DNA of 64,000 nt from contig MKRX01000026.1 in assembly GCA_001898035.1 (NCBI GenBank), positions 132,056 through 196,055 of the forward strand, given 5' to 3'. The notes beneath the pieces are model-generated. The model saw nothing but the letters and a program-made list of their open reading frames with translations. It did not search any database and was not told the DNA's origin. Source of the DNA: Armatimonadetes bacterium 55-13. GTDB lineage: Bacteria > Armatimonadota > Fimbriimonadia > Fimbriimonadales > Fimbriimonadaceae. Shown one piece after another: positions 7,709 to 15,773 of the stretch (position 1 is the stretch's first letter; each line of letters opens with the position of its first letter). Both the position numbers and the translations under genes were made by a program.

Positions 7709-8623
7709 ATGAGTTCCAACCTGTTTTCTGGACAGTCGATCCTCTTCACGGTCGCCTGTGGACACCCCAAGTATGCAAAGCAAGCAATGGCGCTGGCGAT
7801 GTCGATTCGGCTTCACGGAGCCCAAACTCCCATCGTCCTCCTCTCCGATATCAAAGACCCCGAGATCGAGAAGTGGTTCGACGCCGTCGTTTCCCCCGTC
7901 CCGGGAGTGGAGCCCTATCTGCAAAAGGTCGTCGCCCTCCAAACCACCGGCGCCGATCAGGTGCTCTTCCTCGACTCTGACTCCCTCGCCGTCCGCAACC
8001 TGGACGAACTCTTCGAGAAGCTCGCTGGGAAACACTTCGTAGCGATGGGCGACTGGATTACCGATGGCAGCTATTGGGGCGACACTAAGTCGAATTTGAA
8101 GAAGATCGGCGTCGAGCGCATCGCCCGCATGAACGGCGGGTTCATGTACTACGAGCGCACGCCCGATGGCCAAAAGGTCGTGGACGAAGCCCTGCGCGTC
8201 AGCAAGGATTTCGACAAACTTGGCCTCGACCGCCTGGTCGGCAAAATCCATGACGAAGGCTGTGTCTCCCCCGCCATGTCCACCACCGGCCTCGGCGAAC
8301 TCATCCCGGATACCGCCGGCTATTCCCTCACCCCCTGGACCTGCGTGGACGTAAAACTGGACGTCCTCGGCGGCACATTCCAAGCCGTCAACGGCTACCG
8401 GGGCGAAGTCCGAACCGTCCACCCCTACATCTATCACACCGCCCAATCGGGTTGGGACCTGCGCTACTGGCGAGCCGTCCGAGAGGTCGTCACCGCGGTT
8501 GAAAAGGGCCAGCAACTCAAACTAGAATCCGGCCGAAAAATGACCCTTCTTCAGAAAATTGCGAGAAGGTCGCGGACAATTCTGACCACCGCGTACAAGA
8601 AGATCTTCCTAAAGGGCTTCTAA
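7709..8623 (+). CDS. GT-A fold glycosyltransferase, GT8-like
   Basis: A 304-residue cytoplasmic enzyme. The N-terminus is a nucleotide-binding strand (SILFTVACGHPKYAKQA). The metal-binding DxD is DSD at 89-91 in VLFLDSDSLAV, and MNGGFMYYERTPDGQ is the usual acceptor-side block. This fits GT8-like retaining transferases such as glycogenin-type and LPS galactosyltransferase-type enzymes, though sugar and acceptor are unknown. There is no signal peptide, but the C-terminus is basic (RRSRTILTTAYKKIFLK), which suggests membrane contact. It stands alone and diverges from the lipoprotein gene. Confidence 0.8.
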   Translation: MSSNLFSGQSILFTVACGHPKYAKQAMALAMSIRLHGAQTPIVLLSDIKDPEIEKWFDAVVSPVPGVEPYLQKVVALQTTGADQVLFLDSDSLAVRNLDELFEKLAGKHFVAMGDWITDGSYWGDTKSNLKKIGVERIARMNGGFMYYERTPDGQKVVDEALRVSKDFDKLGLDRLVGKIHDEGCVSPAMSTTGLGELIPDTAGYSLTPWTCVDVKLDVLGGTFQAVNGYRGEVRTVHPYIYHTAQSGWDLRYWRAVREVVTAVEKGQQLKLESGRKMTLLQKIARRSRTILTTAYKKIFLKGF

Positions 8624-9044
8624 TTGCAGGAACCTAGAGCGTCGGTCGAGTCCGACGAAGCAGAACCGCGATGCCTCAGGGTGCCGCCCACCACAAAGCC
8701 GTCGCGAGCCGAGCGCCGAGCCCTGAGGCTGGCATCCGAGCGCTCATTTTGAGCCTCAAGGCTGAGACTCATTCAACAGGGCATTCGTCAAAACCGCACC
8801 TTGAGGCATCGATCATCCGGCCAAGTCCGCGCCCAGCTCCTGGTTCCCTTCCTCCGGCCAACGGGGATTACCCCTTCCGGGGTTCGATCTCTGTCGAACT
8901 TTCCGATTACTTGCTCGACCTGGAATTCGACGAGAAATTTGGATACGGTTACTAAGAATTACGGAACATTCCTACATTTGCCAAAGTCGTACGCGTGTCT
9001 GGACGCCCGCAAGGGGTGAACCGCCAGGCGACCTCCTAAGAATC
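8624..9044. other. Gene-free stretch with several inverted repeats
   Basis: No reading frame here looks like a protein; the longest opens at 8671 and translates to Ala/Pro/Ser-rich sequence without a ribosome binding site. The stretch holds the repeat cluster listed at 8669-8811 and a 5-base-pair hairpin at 8641-8656. From about 8850 to 9040 a mixed region contains GGTTCGA at 8890 and CTGGAATTCGACG near 8930. It could be a small RNA gene or decayed mobile DNA. Confidence 0.5.
8669..8811. repeat. Four alternating copies of GCCTCARGG forming tandem hairpins
   Basis: GCCTCAGGG at 8673-8681 is matched by its complement CCCTGAGGC at 8721-8729. GCCTCAAGG at 8753-8761 is matched by CCTTGAGGC at 8799-8807. 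The outer pair 8669-8684 and 8796-8811 also match in 15 of 16 positions. The element can therefore fold as two side-by-side hairpins or as one long one. The +,-,+,- order resembles a BIME/REP-type element, or an RNA with two exclusive folds. Confidence 0.65.
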
Positions 9045-9082
9045 GGCCCCGTGCGCTTCCCCTCCTATTGCGTCACGGGGCC
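9045..9082 (-). terminator. Hairpin after the GH3 gene
   Basis: GGCCCCGTG at 9045-9053 and CACGGGGCC at 9074-9082 form a perfect nine-pair stem with a 20-base loop, directly after the stop of the minus-strand GH3 gene. There is no T tract, so it may be a weak terminator or a 3'-end-protecting hairpin. Confidence 0.45.
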
Positions 9083-9091
9083 AATCCTCGT

Positions 9092-11608
9092 TTATTTGCG
9101 GGGCAACTTGAACGTGAATTCGATCGGCTTACCGATCCCCGAGGTCCCCGGCTGTCCGCCGCCGATGCTCGCCCGAACCGTCTCCGCCGTGCGAACCAAA
9201 TCACCCTTCCCATCGCGATCTCGCAACTCCTTCCCGGGAACGCGCACGTCCACCCAGACGCTCTTCCCCGCCGGAATCGTCACGCGCTTAAACCACCGCA
9301 GCTCTCGAATCGCCGAGCCCTTTGCCGGGTGCGAGAGATACAACTGGACCACCTCATCCCCGGATCGTGTAGATCGGTTCGTCACCTTAACGCGCCCCAC
9401 CAAGTCGCCGCCCACCAATTTGCCGCCACTCCAGGAGTCATAGGTGAACTTGGAGTAACTCAGCCCGTACCCAAACGGATACAGTGGCTTGCGGGCGTCG
9501 TACCGATAGGTCCGGTTCGCCATGTGATAGTCCTTGAAATCTGGCAGTTCGGAGGTTGAATGGTAAATAGTCACCGGCAACCGCCCCGCGGGATTCAAGA
9601 GGCCAAAGAGCGCCTCCGCAACCCCCGTGCCCCCTTCTTGCCCGCCGTACCAAGACTCCAAGATCGCCGAAACGTTCTGCGTGGCCCATGGGGTCGAAAT
9701 CGGACCGCCATTGATCAGCACCAAAACCACCGGCTTCCCGGTCGCCTTCAGCGCCTTCAAGAGTTCGTTCTGCACCGCGGGAAGCTCAATCGAAGTTCGG
9801 TCCCCCTCTTCGTCCTCTTGCGCCGGCGAGAGCCCCATGCACGCCACGATCACATCCGACTTCTCCGCCGCATCCAAGGCCTCGGCAAACTTTCGCGATG
9901 TCGGCGGTGACCAAGTCAGTTGGCAAGACGCATAGCCCGCTCGCTCGAAGTACTCCGCCACCAACGTGTAAGACTTGCCCGCCTGGAGTTCGATGCTGCC
10001 CGTTGTTTGCCGTGCTGCCCCCTCGCGCCAGTCTTCCAAGACCTTTTGACCGTCCACCAGCAGCCGCATCCCATCGTCCGCCTTCATCGCAAACGTGTAA
10101 GACCCGCTGACCTTGGGCTTGAGCGTTGCCGTCCATCGAATGGAGTAGCCATTATCCTGCCCGGCCACCATCCCGTGAGTTCCCCAATCGAAGTTGATCT
10201 CCTTGTCAAACCCCGTCACTGGCGTCCCGGAGAGCGTTTCGTTGGAGTAGTACTCCCGCTTGAATCCCCCACCAATCGCATCGGCCGGAATCGGGTTCAT
10301 TTCGCTGTAGCCCATGATCCCGCACCCCTGCGCATACAGAACCTTGGCGCCCTTGCCCGCCAACTTCTTGATCCCATCCAACGGCGTGACGGTGTACGTC
10401 GGAATTCCGTTGTAGTTGCCCCACTGCGCGGTCGGGTTGTTCGCATTCGGCCCTACCACCGCAATCGTCTTGATCCCCTTCTTCAATGGCAGAACCCCAT
10501 CGTTCTTGAGCATGACCAAGGACTCCCGGGCGAGCTTCTGCGCCAATTGCCGGTGAGAAACTGAATCCACCACCGACATCGGGATCTTCGCGTACTTGAC
10601 CTTCTCGGGCGGATCGAACATGCCCAGCCGAAGGCGAGCTTCCATCAATCGCTTCAGCGACTTATCGATCGTCGCCTCCGTGATCAAGCCCTTCTTCACC
10701 GCATCGACCAACGAGGCATATGCGCCCCCGCACTCGATGTCGCACCCCGAGTTCACCGCCAACGCCGAAGCCTCCGCCGGAGTCGGCACCACCTTGTGGC
10801 CCGCATAGATGTCATCGATCGCCCCGCAGTCGCTGACCACATAACCCTTAAAGCCCCACCGCTGCCGCAAGATCTGCTCCAGCAGGAACGGACTTCCCGA
10901 GGCCGGTGCTCCGTTCACCCGGTTATAGGCCGACATAATCGACCACGCCTTCGCTTCCGTGATGCACGCCTCAAACGCCGGGAAATAGGTGTTCCAAAGG
11001 TCGTAGTCGGTGGGAACGGCATTGAAGGTGTGTCGCAATGGATCGGGTCCGCTATGCACGGCGTAATGCTTGGGAGTCGCCACCGTCTTCAGATACTTCG
11101 GATCGTCTCCCTGCATCCCCTTGATGAACGCAACCCCCATCCTTGCTGTCAAGAACGGATCTTCCCCGTAAGTCTCATGCCCCCGCCCCCAGCGCGGATC
11201 GCGGAAGATATTGATGTTGGGAGACCACATGGTCAATCCCTGATAGATGCTGGTGGAGCCGGTCTTGCGCAGTTGATCGTGATACTTCGCCCGCGTCTCA
11301 TCGGAGATCGCGACCGCCATCGTGTTGATCAAGTCGGGGTTAAACGTTGCCCCTAATCCAATGGGCTGCGGAAACACCGTGCCCTTTCCGTTGCGGGCAA
11401 TCCCGTGCAACGCCTCATTCCACCAGTTGTAAGCCGGGATTCCCAAACGGGGAATCGCCTTCGCCCCGTGGACCATCTGACTGACCTTCTCGTCCAAGGT
11501 CATGCGCCCCACCAGATCCGCCGCTCGAATGGCAAACGGCTTGGTTGAATCCAGATAAACCGGTTTCGGCTGCAACGACGAAAGGAAGACGGTCAACGGC
11601 AACAGCAT
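9092..11608 (-). CDS. Secreted GH3 glycosidase (beta-glucosidase/xylosidase type) with PA14 domain
   Basis: An 838-residue exported enzyme that releases terminal sugars from beta-linked glycans. A short hydrophobic leader precedes the GH3 TIM-barrel (about 30-330). The nucleophile is Asp260 in GYVVSDCGAI, with KHYAVHSGPD and GRGHETYGEDP as sugar-binding blocks. The second alpha/beta domain is split by a PA14 domain (about 440-570, from REYYSNETLSGTPV), as in many plant-polysaccharide-acting members. The C-terminus is the fibronectin III-like domain (GDEVVQLYLSHPAKG). WNEALHG and the PA14 insert fit beta-xylosidase/beta-glucosidase enzymes; exact sugar specificity is not readable. It is transcribed alone. 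Confidence 0.92.
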   Translation of the reverse strand: MLLPLTVFLSSLQPKPVYLDSTKPFAIRAADLVGRMTLDEKVSQMVHGAKAIPRLGIPAYNWWNEALHGIARNGKGTVFPQPIGLGATFNPDLINTMAVAISDETRAKYHDQLRKTGSTSIYQGLTMWSPNINIFRDPRWGRGHETYGEDPFLTARMGVAFIKGMQGDDPKYLKTVATPKHYAVHSGPDPLRHTFNAVPTDYDLWNTYFPAFEACITEAKAWSIMSAYNRVNGAPASGSPFLLEQILRQRWGFKGYVVSDCGAIDDIYAGHKVVPTPAEASALAVNSGCDIECGGAYASLVDAVKKGLITEATIDKSLKRLMEARLRLGMFDPPEKVKYAKIPMSVVDSVSHRQLAQKLARESLVMLKNDGVLPLKKGIKTIAVVGPNANNPTAQWGNYNGIPTYTVTPLDGIKKLAGKGAKVLYAQGCGIMGYSEMNPIPADAIGGGFKREYYSNETLSGTPVTGFDKEINFDWGTHGMVAGQDNGYSIRWTATLKPKVSGSYTFAMKADDGMRLLVDGQKVLEDWREGAARQTTGSIELQAGKSYTLVAEYFERAGYASCQLTWSPPTSRKFAEALDAAEKSDVIVACMGLSPAQEDEEGDRTSIELPAVQNELLKALKATGKPVVLVLINGGPISTPWATQNVSAILESWYGGQEGGTGVAEALFGLLNPAGRLPVTIYHSTSELPDFKDYHMANRTYRYDARKPLYPFGYGLSYSKFTYDSWSGGKLVGGDLVGRVKVTNRSTRSGDEVVQLYLSHPAKGSAIRELRWFKRVTIPAGKSVWVDVRVPGKELRDRDGKGDLVRTAETVRASIGGGQPGTSGIGKPIEFTFKLPRK

Positions 11609-11635
11609 GTTAGATGCAGTTTGCCAGGGATGGCC

Positions 11636-12307
11636 CTACTTTTGGAACGGTTCAAGCCAGCCAAGTGGCGCTTCCGACTGAGTCCATCCCTCAGGCGGCG
11701 ACCAGACAAATAGGTCATCCGAAAACTTTTTGTTCGTCTCAATGCCCAAATACTTGAGTTCGTAGGTGGACTGTCTGCCTAGTGAAAAATTGCGAATCGG
11801 CATGCCTGTGGCGGGGTCAATATGCCTTTGCATGTATTTCAATTGTTCGTTTGGAAGTCTCGCCACCAAGACCCATTCCTTATCGGGATTCGGTTTGTTC
11901 GCATAGTGCCAGTCGATGAACTGCTCTGCGGAAAAGTTGAGTCCAAGATCAAACCCAAAGAACGCCTCCCAGCCATCGAAGATTTGTGGGCATCCCTTGA
12001 TGTCGTCCCATTTTGTCAAAGCAAATTCCTTGGTTGAAGGAATTCCTACCCAAATTGTTTTCCCATCACTTACCGCAATCACCGAATCAGAAACGATTCG
12101 AAATGAACGCGGTTTTTGCAGCCAAACCTCGGGTCCAGGTCGCTTTGGCACGGGCCCCCCAGACTGCTCCGACCTAAAGTGAACGGATTGCAGACTCTTC
12201 ATCTTTGCCCGATAAATCTCTGCTCCTTTTGCCACATTGATCGGCGACGGGAGAGTCGCCTGAGTCGGAGATTGAATCGACGCGAGCAAAAGCATGGAGT
12301 TCAGCAT
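11636..12307 (-). CDS. Secreted LolA-fold-like protein
   Basis: A 223-residue protein with a short hydrophobic leader (MLNSMLLLASIQSP). The pattern of strands VWLQKPRSFRIVSDS, VSDGKTIWVGIPSTKEF and RQSTYELKYLGIETNKKFSDDLFVWSPPEGW is that of LolA/LppX-like half-barrels, which bind lipid or sense the envelope. No catalytic residues are evident. ATG 12307 is chosen because it gives the leader; an earlier in-frame start would lie inside the M3 peptidase gene. A strong terminator for the upstream gene sits just before it, so it needs its own promoter in a very short space. Confidence 0.6.
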   Translation of the reverse strand: MLNSMLLLASIQSPTQATLPSPINVAKGAEIYRAKMKSLQSVHFRSEQSGGPVPKRPGPEVWLQKPRSFRIVSDSVIAVSDGKTIWVGIPSTKEFALTKWDDIKGCPQIFDGWEAFFGFDLGLNFSAEQFIDWHYANKPNPDKEWVLVARLPNEQLKYMQRHIDPATGMPIRNFSLGRQSTYELKYLGIETNKKFSDDLFVWSPPEGWTQSEAPLGWLEPFQK

Positions 12308-12342
12308 CTGAAATTTTGACGGCCCAAACGCACTGAAGTTAC

Positions 12343-12380
12343 AAAAAAGTGGCCCCCTGGCAACCAGGGAGCCACTTCTT
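12343..12380 (-). terminator. Rho-independent terminator of the M3 peptidase gene
   Basis: On the minus strand GTGGC-CCCTGG arms (12349-12360 with 12364-12375) form a stem of about 12 pairs with a three-base loop and one bulge or mismatch, followed by six T residues (12348-12343). It lies ten bases past the stop codon. Confidence 0.85.
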
Positions 12381-12389
12381 AACCGAACG

Positions 12390-14417
12390 CTACTTGCTGA
12401 GGCCGAGGTGCCGCAGGAAGGCGTCCAGCTTCGGCTCGCGGCCCAGGTAGTCGCGAAGCATCGCGAACTCATCCATCGTGCCGCCTCGGGAAAGGATCTT
12501 CTCCCGGTAGTAAGCCCCCGCCTTCGGGTTCAGCAGTCCAAGCTCCTCGAACCGCTGGAACATGTCCTGAGCGTAAACCAGCGACCACTGATAGCCGTAG
12601 TACGCCGCTTCATAACCCACCAGGTGCCCAAACGATGCCTGATAGTAAACGCCCGGCACTTCCTTGTACAACTCCACCTTCGGGAACAGTTCTTGACTAA
12701 TCTTGGTGGGATCGATGTCGCCGCCTGGCGCGGTGTGGTAAGCCTGATCGACCAAGCCGTAGTAGAACTGGTGCTCCGTTTCAATGCCGCTGCCCAGGTT
12801 CCGCGCCGCAATCATGCCGTCCAGCAGCTTCTTGGGAAGCTTCTCGCCGGTCTTGTAGTGAGCGGCAAAGGTGTTCAAAACCTCGGCATTCCAAACCCAG
12901 TTCTCGAACATCTGCGAAGGCGCTTCCACGAAGTCGCGCGCCACTGCCGCACCCGCAAACCGATTGGTATTCGCCTTGGTCAGCAGGTTGTGCAAAACGT
13001 GACCAAACTCGTGGAAAAACGTCTCGACTTCCTCGTGTGGAAGCAGCGAGGGCTTCTCCGCCGTCGGCTTGGTGAAGTTACAAACCAGCGCCGCGACCGG
13101 CGTGGAAACCTTCCCGTCCATCCACTCCTTGCGACTAAACAGTCCCCAGCACGCCGCGTGGGTGTACTTGCCCGGGCGAGGATAGAGGTCGATAAAGAAG
13201 TGGCCGATGAGGTCGCCGCTCGCCGAGTCCTTCACTTCGAACAGCTTCACGTCCGGGTGCCAAATCTCAAATCCCAGCGACTTCGCGTCCGCCGTCACAT
13301 CCTTGTACGTCAGATCATAAAGCGATTGCGTGGTCTTAAAGAGACCATCCACCACTCGCTCCATCGGGAAATACTCGGCGACCTTCTCACCATCCACCGC
13401 GTACTTCTTCTTCTGAAGCAGGGTCTTGTAGTAAGAGTAGTCCCACGGATAGAACTCAGCCTTGGCGTTCTTGGTCTCGTCGGCCTTCGCCTTCTTAAAC
13501 TCCGCCCAGTCCAGTTCCGCCTTCTTACGTACAATCGGTCGAAGGTCGTTATAGAACTTCGCCACCGTCGCCGCGTTTTTCGCCATGCGAGGTTCCAGGA
13601 TGTAGTCGGCGAAGGTCTTGTAGCCAAGCAGGCTCGCCAGTTCGGCCCGTAGCTTGACCAATTGCTTCAAGACTTCGTTGTTCTTCTCACCACCCCGCCG
13701 CTTGTAGGCGATCCACGCCTTCTCGCGCGTCTCTTCGCTCTGCGCCATGTCCAGAATCGCGCTAAAGGTCGGACCGTCCATCGTCGCGATGACGGTGTCC
13801 TTGCCCGCCTTCTTCATGCCCTTGACGACGTCTTCAGGAACTCCCTTCAACTCCGCAACTGTAAACGGCAACGCCGTTTCGTCGTCCGCGATGTTCTGGT
13901 CGAACTGGATGCCCAGCCGGTTGAGTTCCTTCTGAATCTCCGCCACCCGGTCGCGCTTTTCCTTCGAAAGTTCCATTCCCTGGCGTCGATAGTCGCGCAA
14001 GGTGAAATCTAAGAATCGCTGTTGTTCGGCATTCAGGCTCGGCTTCTTCGCCGCAAACGCCTTCATCGCCTTGTAGAGGTCTTCACGAATACCTAGCTCC
14101 ACGCTCCAGTTGCCCACAAACTCTTCCGCCGCGCGTGCGTCGTTGCGCACCTTGGGATCGGTCGAGACGTTGGCCATGAAGATCGTCATCGACGTGTCCC
14201 GCTCCAGGTGGGCCGTCATGTCGTCATACGCGCCGAGGGTGTTCTCGTAGGTTCGTTGGTCATCGGGGACCGAGACGATCTTGGCAATCGCCTCGTCCGC
14301 TCGCTTGACCGCATCTTTGATCGATTGGGGAACCTCCTGGCCAAACGCCATGGAGAGCGCGGTCAGGAGGGATAGGCACGCACCGGCGCGCGCCGTAATC
14401 CGAAAGCAAGTCTTCAT
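12390..14417 (-). CDS. Exported M3-family oligopeptidase
   Basis: A 675-residue zinc peptidase of family M3 (thimet oligopeptidase/oligopeptidase F/Dcp group), which cuts short peptides. The zinc site is HEFGH at 469-473 in VETFFHEFGHVLHNLL, with the third ligand Glu expected about 25 residues on (FVEAPSQMFENWVW). A signal peptide (MKTCFRITARAGACLSLLTALSMAFG) places it in the periplasm. ATG 14417 is chosen because AGGGA precedes it and the leader follows. The longer frame to 14525 merely translates the GGACNAG repeat array. The C-terminal block GSGIETEHQFYYGLVDQAYH is typical of the family. Confidence 0.92.
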   Translation of the reverse strand: MKTCFRITARAGACLSLLTALSMAFGQEVPQSIKDAVKRADEAIAKIVSVPDDQRTYENTLGAYDDMTAHLERDTSMTIFMANVSTDPKVRNDARAAEEFVGNWSVELGIREDLYKAMKAFAAKKPSLNAEQQRFLDFTLRDYRRQGMELSKEKRDRVAEIQKELNRLGIQFDQNIADDETALPFTVAELKGVPEDVVKGMKKAGKDTVIATMDGPTFSAILDMAQSEETREKAWIAYKRRGGEKNNEVLKQLVKLRAELASLLGYKTFADYILEPRMAKNAATVAKFYNDLRPIVRKKAELDWAEFKKAKADETKNAKAEFYPWDYSYYKTLLQKKKYAVDGEKVAEYFPMERVVDGLFKTTQSLYDLTYKDVTADAKSLGFEIWHPDVKLFEVKDSASGDLIGHFFIDLYPRPGKYTHAACWGLFSRKEWMDGKVSTPVAALVCNFTKPTAEKPSLLPHEEVETFFHEFGHVLHNLLTKANTNRFAGAAVARDFVEAPSQMFENWVWNAEVLNTFAAHYKTGEKLPKKLLDGMIAARNLGSGIETEHQFYYGLVDQAYHTAPGGDIDPTKISQELFPKVELYKEVPGVYYQASFGHLVGYEAAYYGYQWSLVYAQDMFQRFEELGLLNPKAGAYYREKILSRGGTMDEFAMLRDYLGREPKLDAFLRHLGLSK

Positions 14418-14477
14418 CTGTTCCCTATTTACCGCTTTTCCGCCCGACCAGTTCCTTTTGGAATCAGAGCAACGCGC

Positions 14478-14511
14478 TCCCTTGTCCCTCGTCCCTTGTC
14501 CCTGGTCCCTA
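14478..14511 (-). repeat. Heptad array GGACNAG between mtnC and the M3 peptidase gene
   Basis: On the minus strand four consecutive units of GGACNAG, plus a partial fifth, start inside the TAG stop codon of mtnC (14511-14509), whose final G is the first G of the array. The array is followed by a small GAGC/GCTC hairpin. It does not form its own inverted pair. It resembles the short tandemly repeated heptamers known from cyanobacteria in periodicity and intergenic placement. Confidence 0.8.
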
Positions 14512-15207
14512 GCGAAGCGCCCCAAAATCCCGGATCGCCGGCGCCTCGCAGGGCGCTTCCGGATCGCGGATCACTTGCCGAGCGTTCAGCCCCGCCAAGG
14601 AAGCCGCCTCGATCTCTTGCGGAATATCGCTGAGGAACAGAATGTCGGCTCCATCAAAACCCAGCCGACGGGCGATCTCGCGGTAACTCTCGGCTTCTCG
14701 CTTGGAACCCACCCCGGTGTCGAAGTAGTCGTCCAGCAGCGGAGTTAGAGGACCACCTTCAAGATGGCCAAAGATGAGTTTCTGCGCAAGCACGCTGCCC
14801 GAGGAGAAGATCGCGACCGTCGCCCCCGCATCCTTCCAGCGTTCAATCGCCGGTCGAACGTCGGGATAGATCTCGCCCAAGAGTCGTCCGCTGGCGTACC
14901 CCTCTTCCCAAATTCGCCCTTGAATCGACTTCAGACCACGCGACTTACGATCGCGATCCATCAGCCAGAGCAGATAGGGGACCATCTCCGCGGGCTCGGG
15001 GCGGTTGGGCCATTCGGGGGGAGTTTCCGTTTCGGCCTCGTACTCGGCGCAAAGGAGTTCGGCGTCAGAGGCCAGGACCGGGTCGCCTAAGGACTTGGTA
15101 ACGAAGGACGCCATCTCACGTCGCGCAAACGGAAACAGCGTCTTCGTTACGAAGTCGATGGGCGTGGTCGTCCCCTCAATGTCGAGGAGATAAACCTTGT
15201 GCGCCAT
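14509..15207 (-). CDS. mtnC: Acireductone synthase (enolase-phosphatase E1)
   Basis: A 232-residue HAD-family enzyme of the methionine salvage pathway that enolises and dephosphorylates 2,3-diketo-5-methylthiopentyl-1-phosphate to acireductone. Motif I is LLDIEGTTTPIDF (Asp9, Glu11), the version specific to MtnC. FSSGSVLAQKLIFGH is the motif II region, and GSKREAESYREIARRLG with ILFLSDIPQEIEAA are motifs III and IV. ATG 15207 overlaps the mtnD stop as TAATG, which decides the start. The stop codon runs directly into a heptad repeat array. It is the last gene of mtnB-mtnD-mtnC. Confidence 0.95.
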   Translation of the reverse strand: MAHKVYLLDIEGTTTPIDFVTKTLFPFARREMASFVTKSLGDPVLASDAELLCAEYEAETETPPEWPNRPEPAEMVPYLLWLMDRDRKSRGLKSIQGRIWEEGYASGRLLGEIYPDVRPAIERWKDAGATVAIFSSGSVLAQKLIFGHLEGGPLTPLLDDYFDTGVGSKREAESYREIARRLGFDGADILFLSDIPQEIEAASLAGLNARQVIRDPEAPCEAPAIRDFGALR

Positions 15208-15773
15208 TAAAGAGATTGTAGCTGAGCCGGAATGAACGATAGGCCAAAGCACACAGGCATATAGCCACTATCCACGCCGCTCTCCGTATAATGCGGCGTC
15301 CAGCCCGAAGGATCTTGGAACAACCGGATCGCGCGGATTCGCTTATTTTCGCAGAGATCGAACCAGTGCCACGTTCCCGCCGGAACGCGCGCCAGGTCGC
15401 CTTCTTCCACTTCCAACGCTACCACTTCCCCGTCCTTCGGATGAATGTGGAAGACACCGCTACCCTCGATGATGAAGCGAACCTCATCCTCGTCGTGCCA
15501 GTGCTCTTTGCTGAATTTGGCCAGCATCACGTCCAGGTTCGGAGTATCGGGGAAAAGGTCGATCACATCCGCCGTCTGGTACCCGCCCTGATCTTTCAGT
15601 TTGTTGATCTCACCGGCAAAGGCGTTCAACACTTCTTCATTCGTGGCGGATCGCTCTAAATGGCTCGAAGGCTTCCAGATTTCGTAGCCAATGCCAATTC
15701 CAGCGAGATACTGCTTGATCTCGTTGTAGTCGCTAATCGTCTGATCGCGATCGGGAATTCTTAACGTTGCCAT
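15207..15773 (-). CDS. mtnD: Acireductone dioxygenase
   Basis: A 188-residue cupin enzyme that oxidises acireductone to the keto-acid precursor of methionine and formate (Fe form). The metal ligands are visible in HWHDEDEVRFI (two His and one Glu) and GTWHWFDL (third His). The length fits the family. Its ATG directly follows the mtnB TAA (TAAATG) and its own TAA overlaps the mtnC start, so the three genes are almost certainly one translationally coupled operon. Confidence 0.96.
   Translation of the reverse strand: MATLRIPDRDQTISDYNEIKQYLAGIGIGYEIWKPSSHLERSATNEEVLNAFAGEINKLKDQGGYQTADVIDLFPDTPNLDVMLAKFSKEHWHDEDEVRFIIEGSGVFHIHPKDGEVVALEVEEGDLARVPAGTWHWFDLCENKRIRAIRLFQDPSGWTPHYTESGVDSGYMPVCFGLSFIPAQLQSL

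Noticed and set aside
7652-8515. 287-codon minus-strand frame opposite the glycosyltransferase
   Set aside because: It is a complement of the real gene, rich in Gly/Ala/Asp/Val as expected from a shadow, and the plus frame has the DSD and GGFMYY motifs.
8880-8945. tRNA or tmRNA fragment suggested by GGTTCGA and CTGGAATTCGACG
   Set aside because: No acceptor stem, no matching D and anticodon arms, and the tmRNA 3' end is absent at the required distance.
8671-8955. Possible 94-residue protein in the gene-free stretch
   Set aside because: Its first part is a translation of the inverted-repeat element, there is no ribosome binding site, and no fold or family is apparent.
12408-13652. 414-codon plus-strand frame opposite the M3 peptidase
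   Set aside because: Composition is Arg/Leu/Val/His-rich with no domain; the minus strand has HEFGH and a signal peptide.
14478-14511. CRISPR-like array
   Set aside because: The unit is seven bases with no spacers of fixed length and no cas genes are present, so it is a short tandem repeat.
14418-14525. N-terminal extension of the M3 peptidase
   Set aside because: The extra 36 codons translate the heptad array and lie upstream of a good ribosome binding site and signal peptide at 14417.
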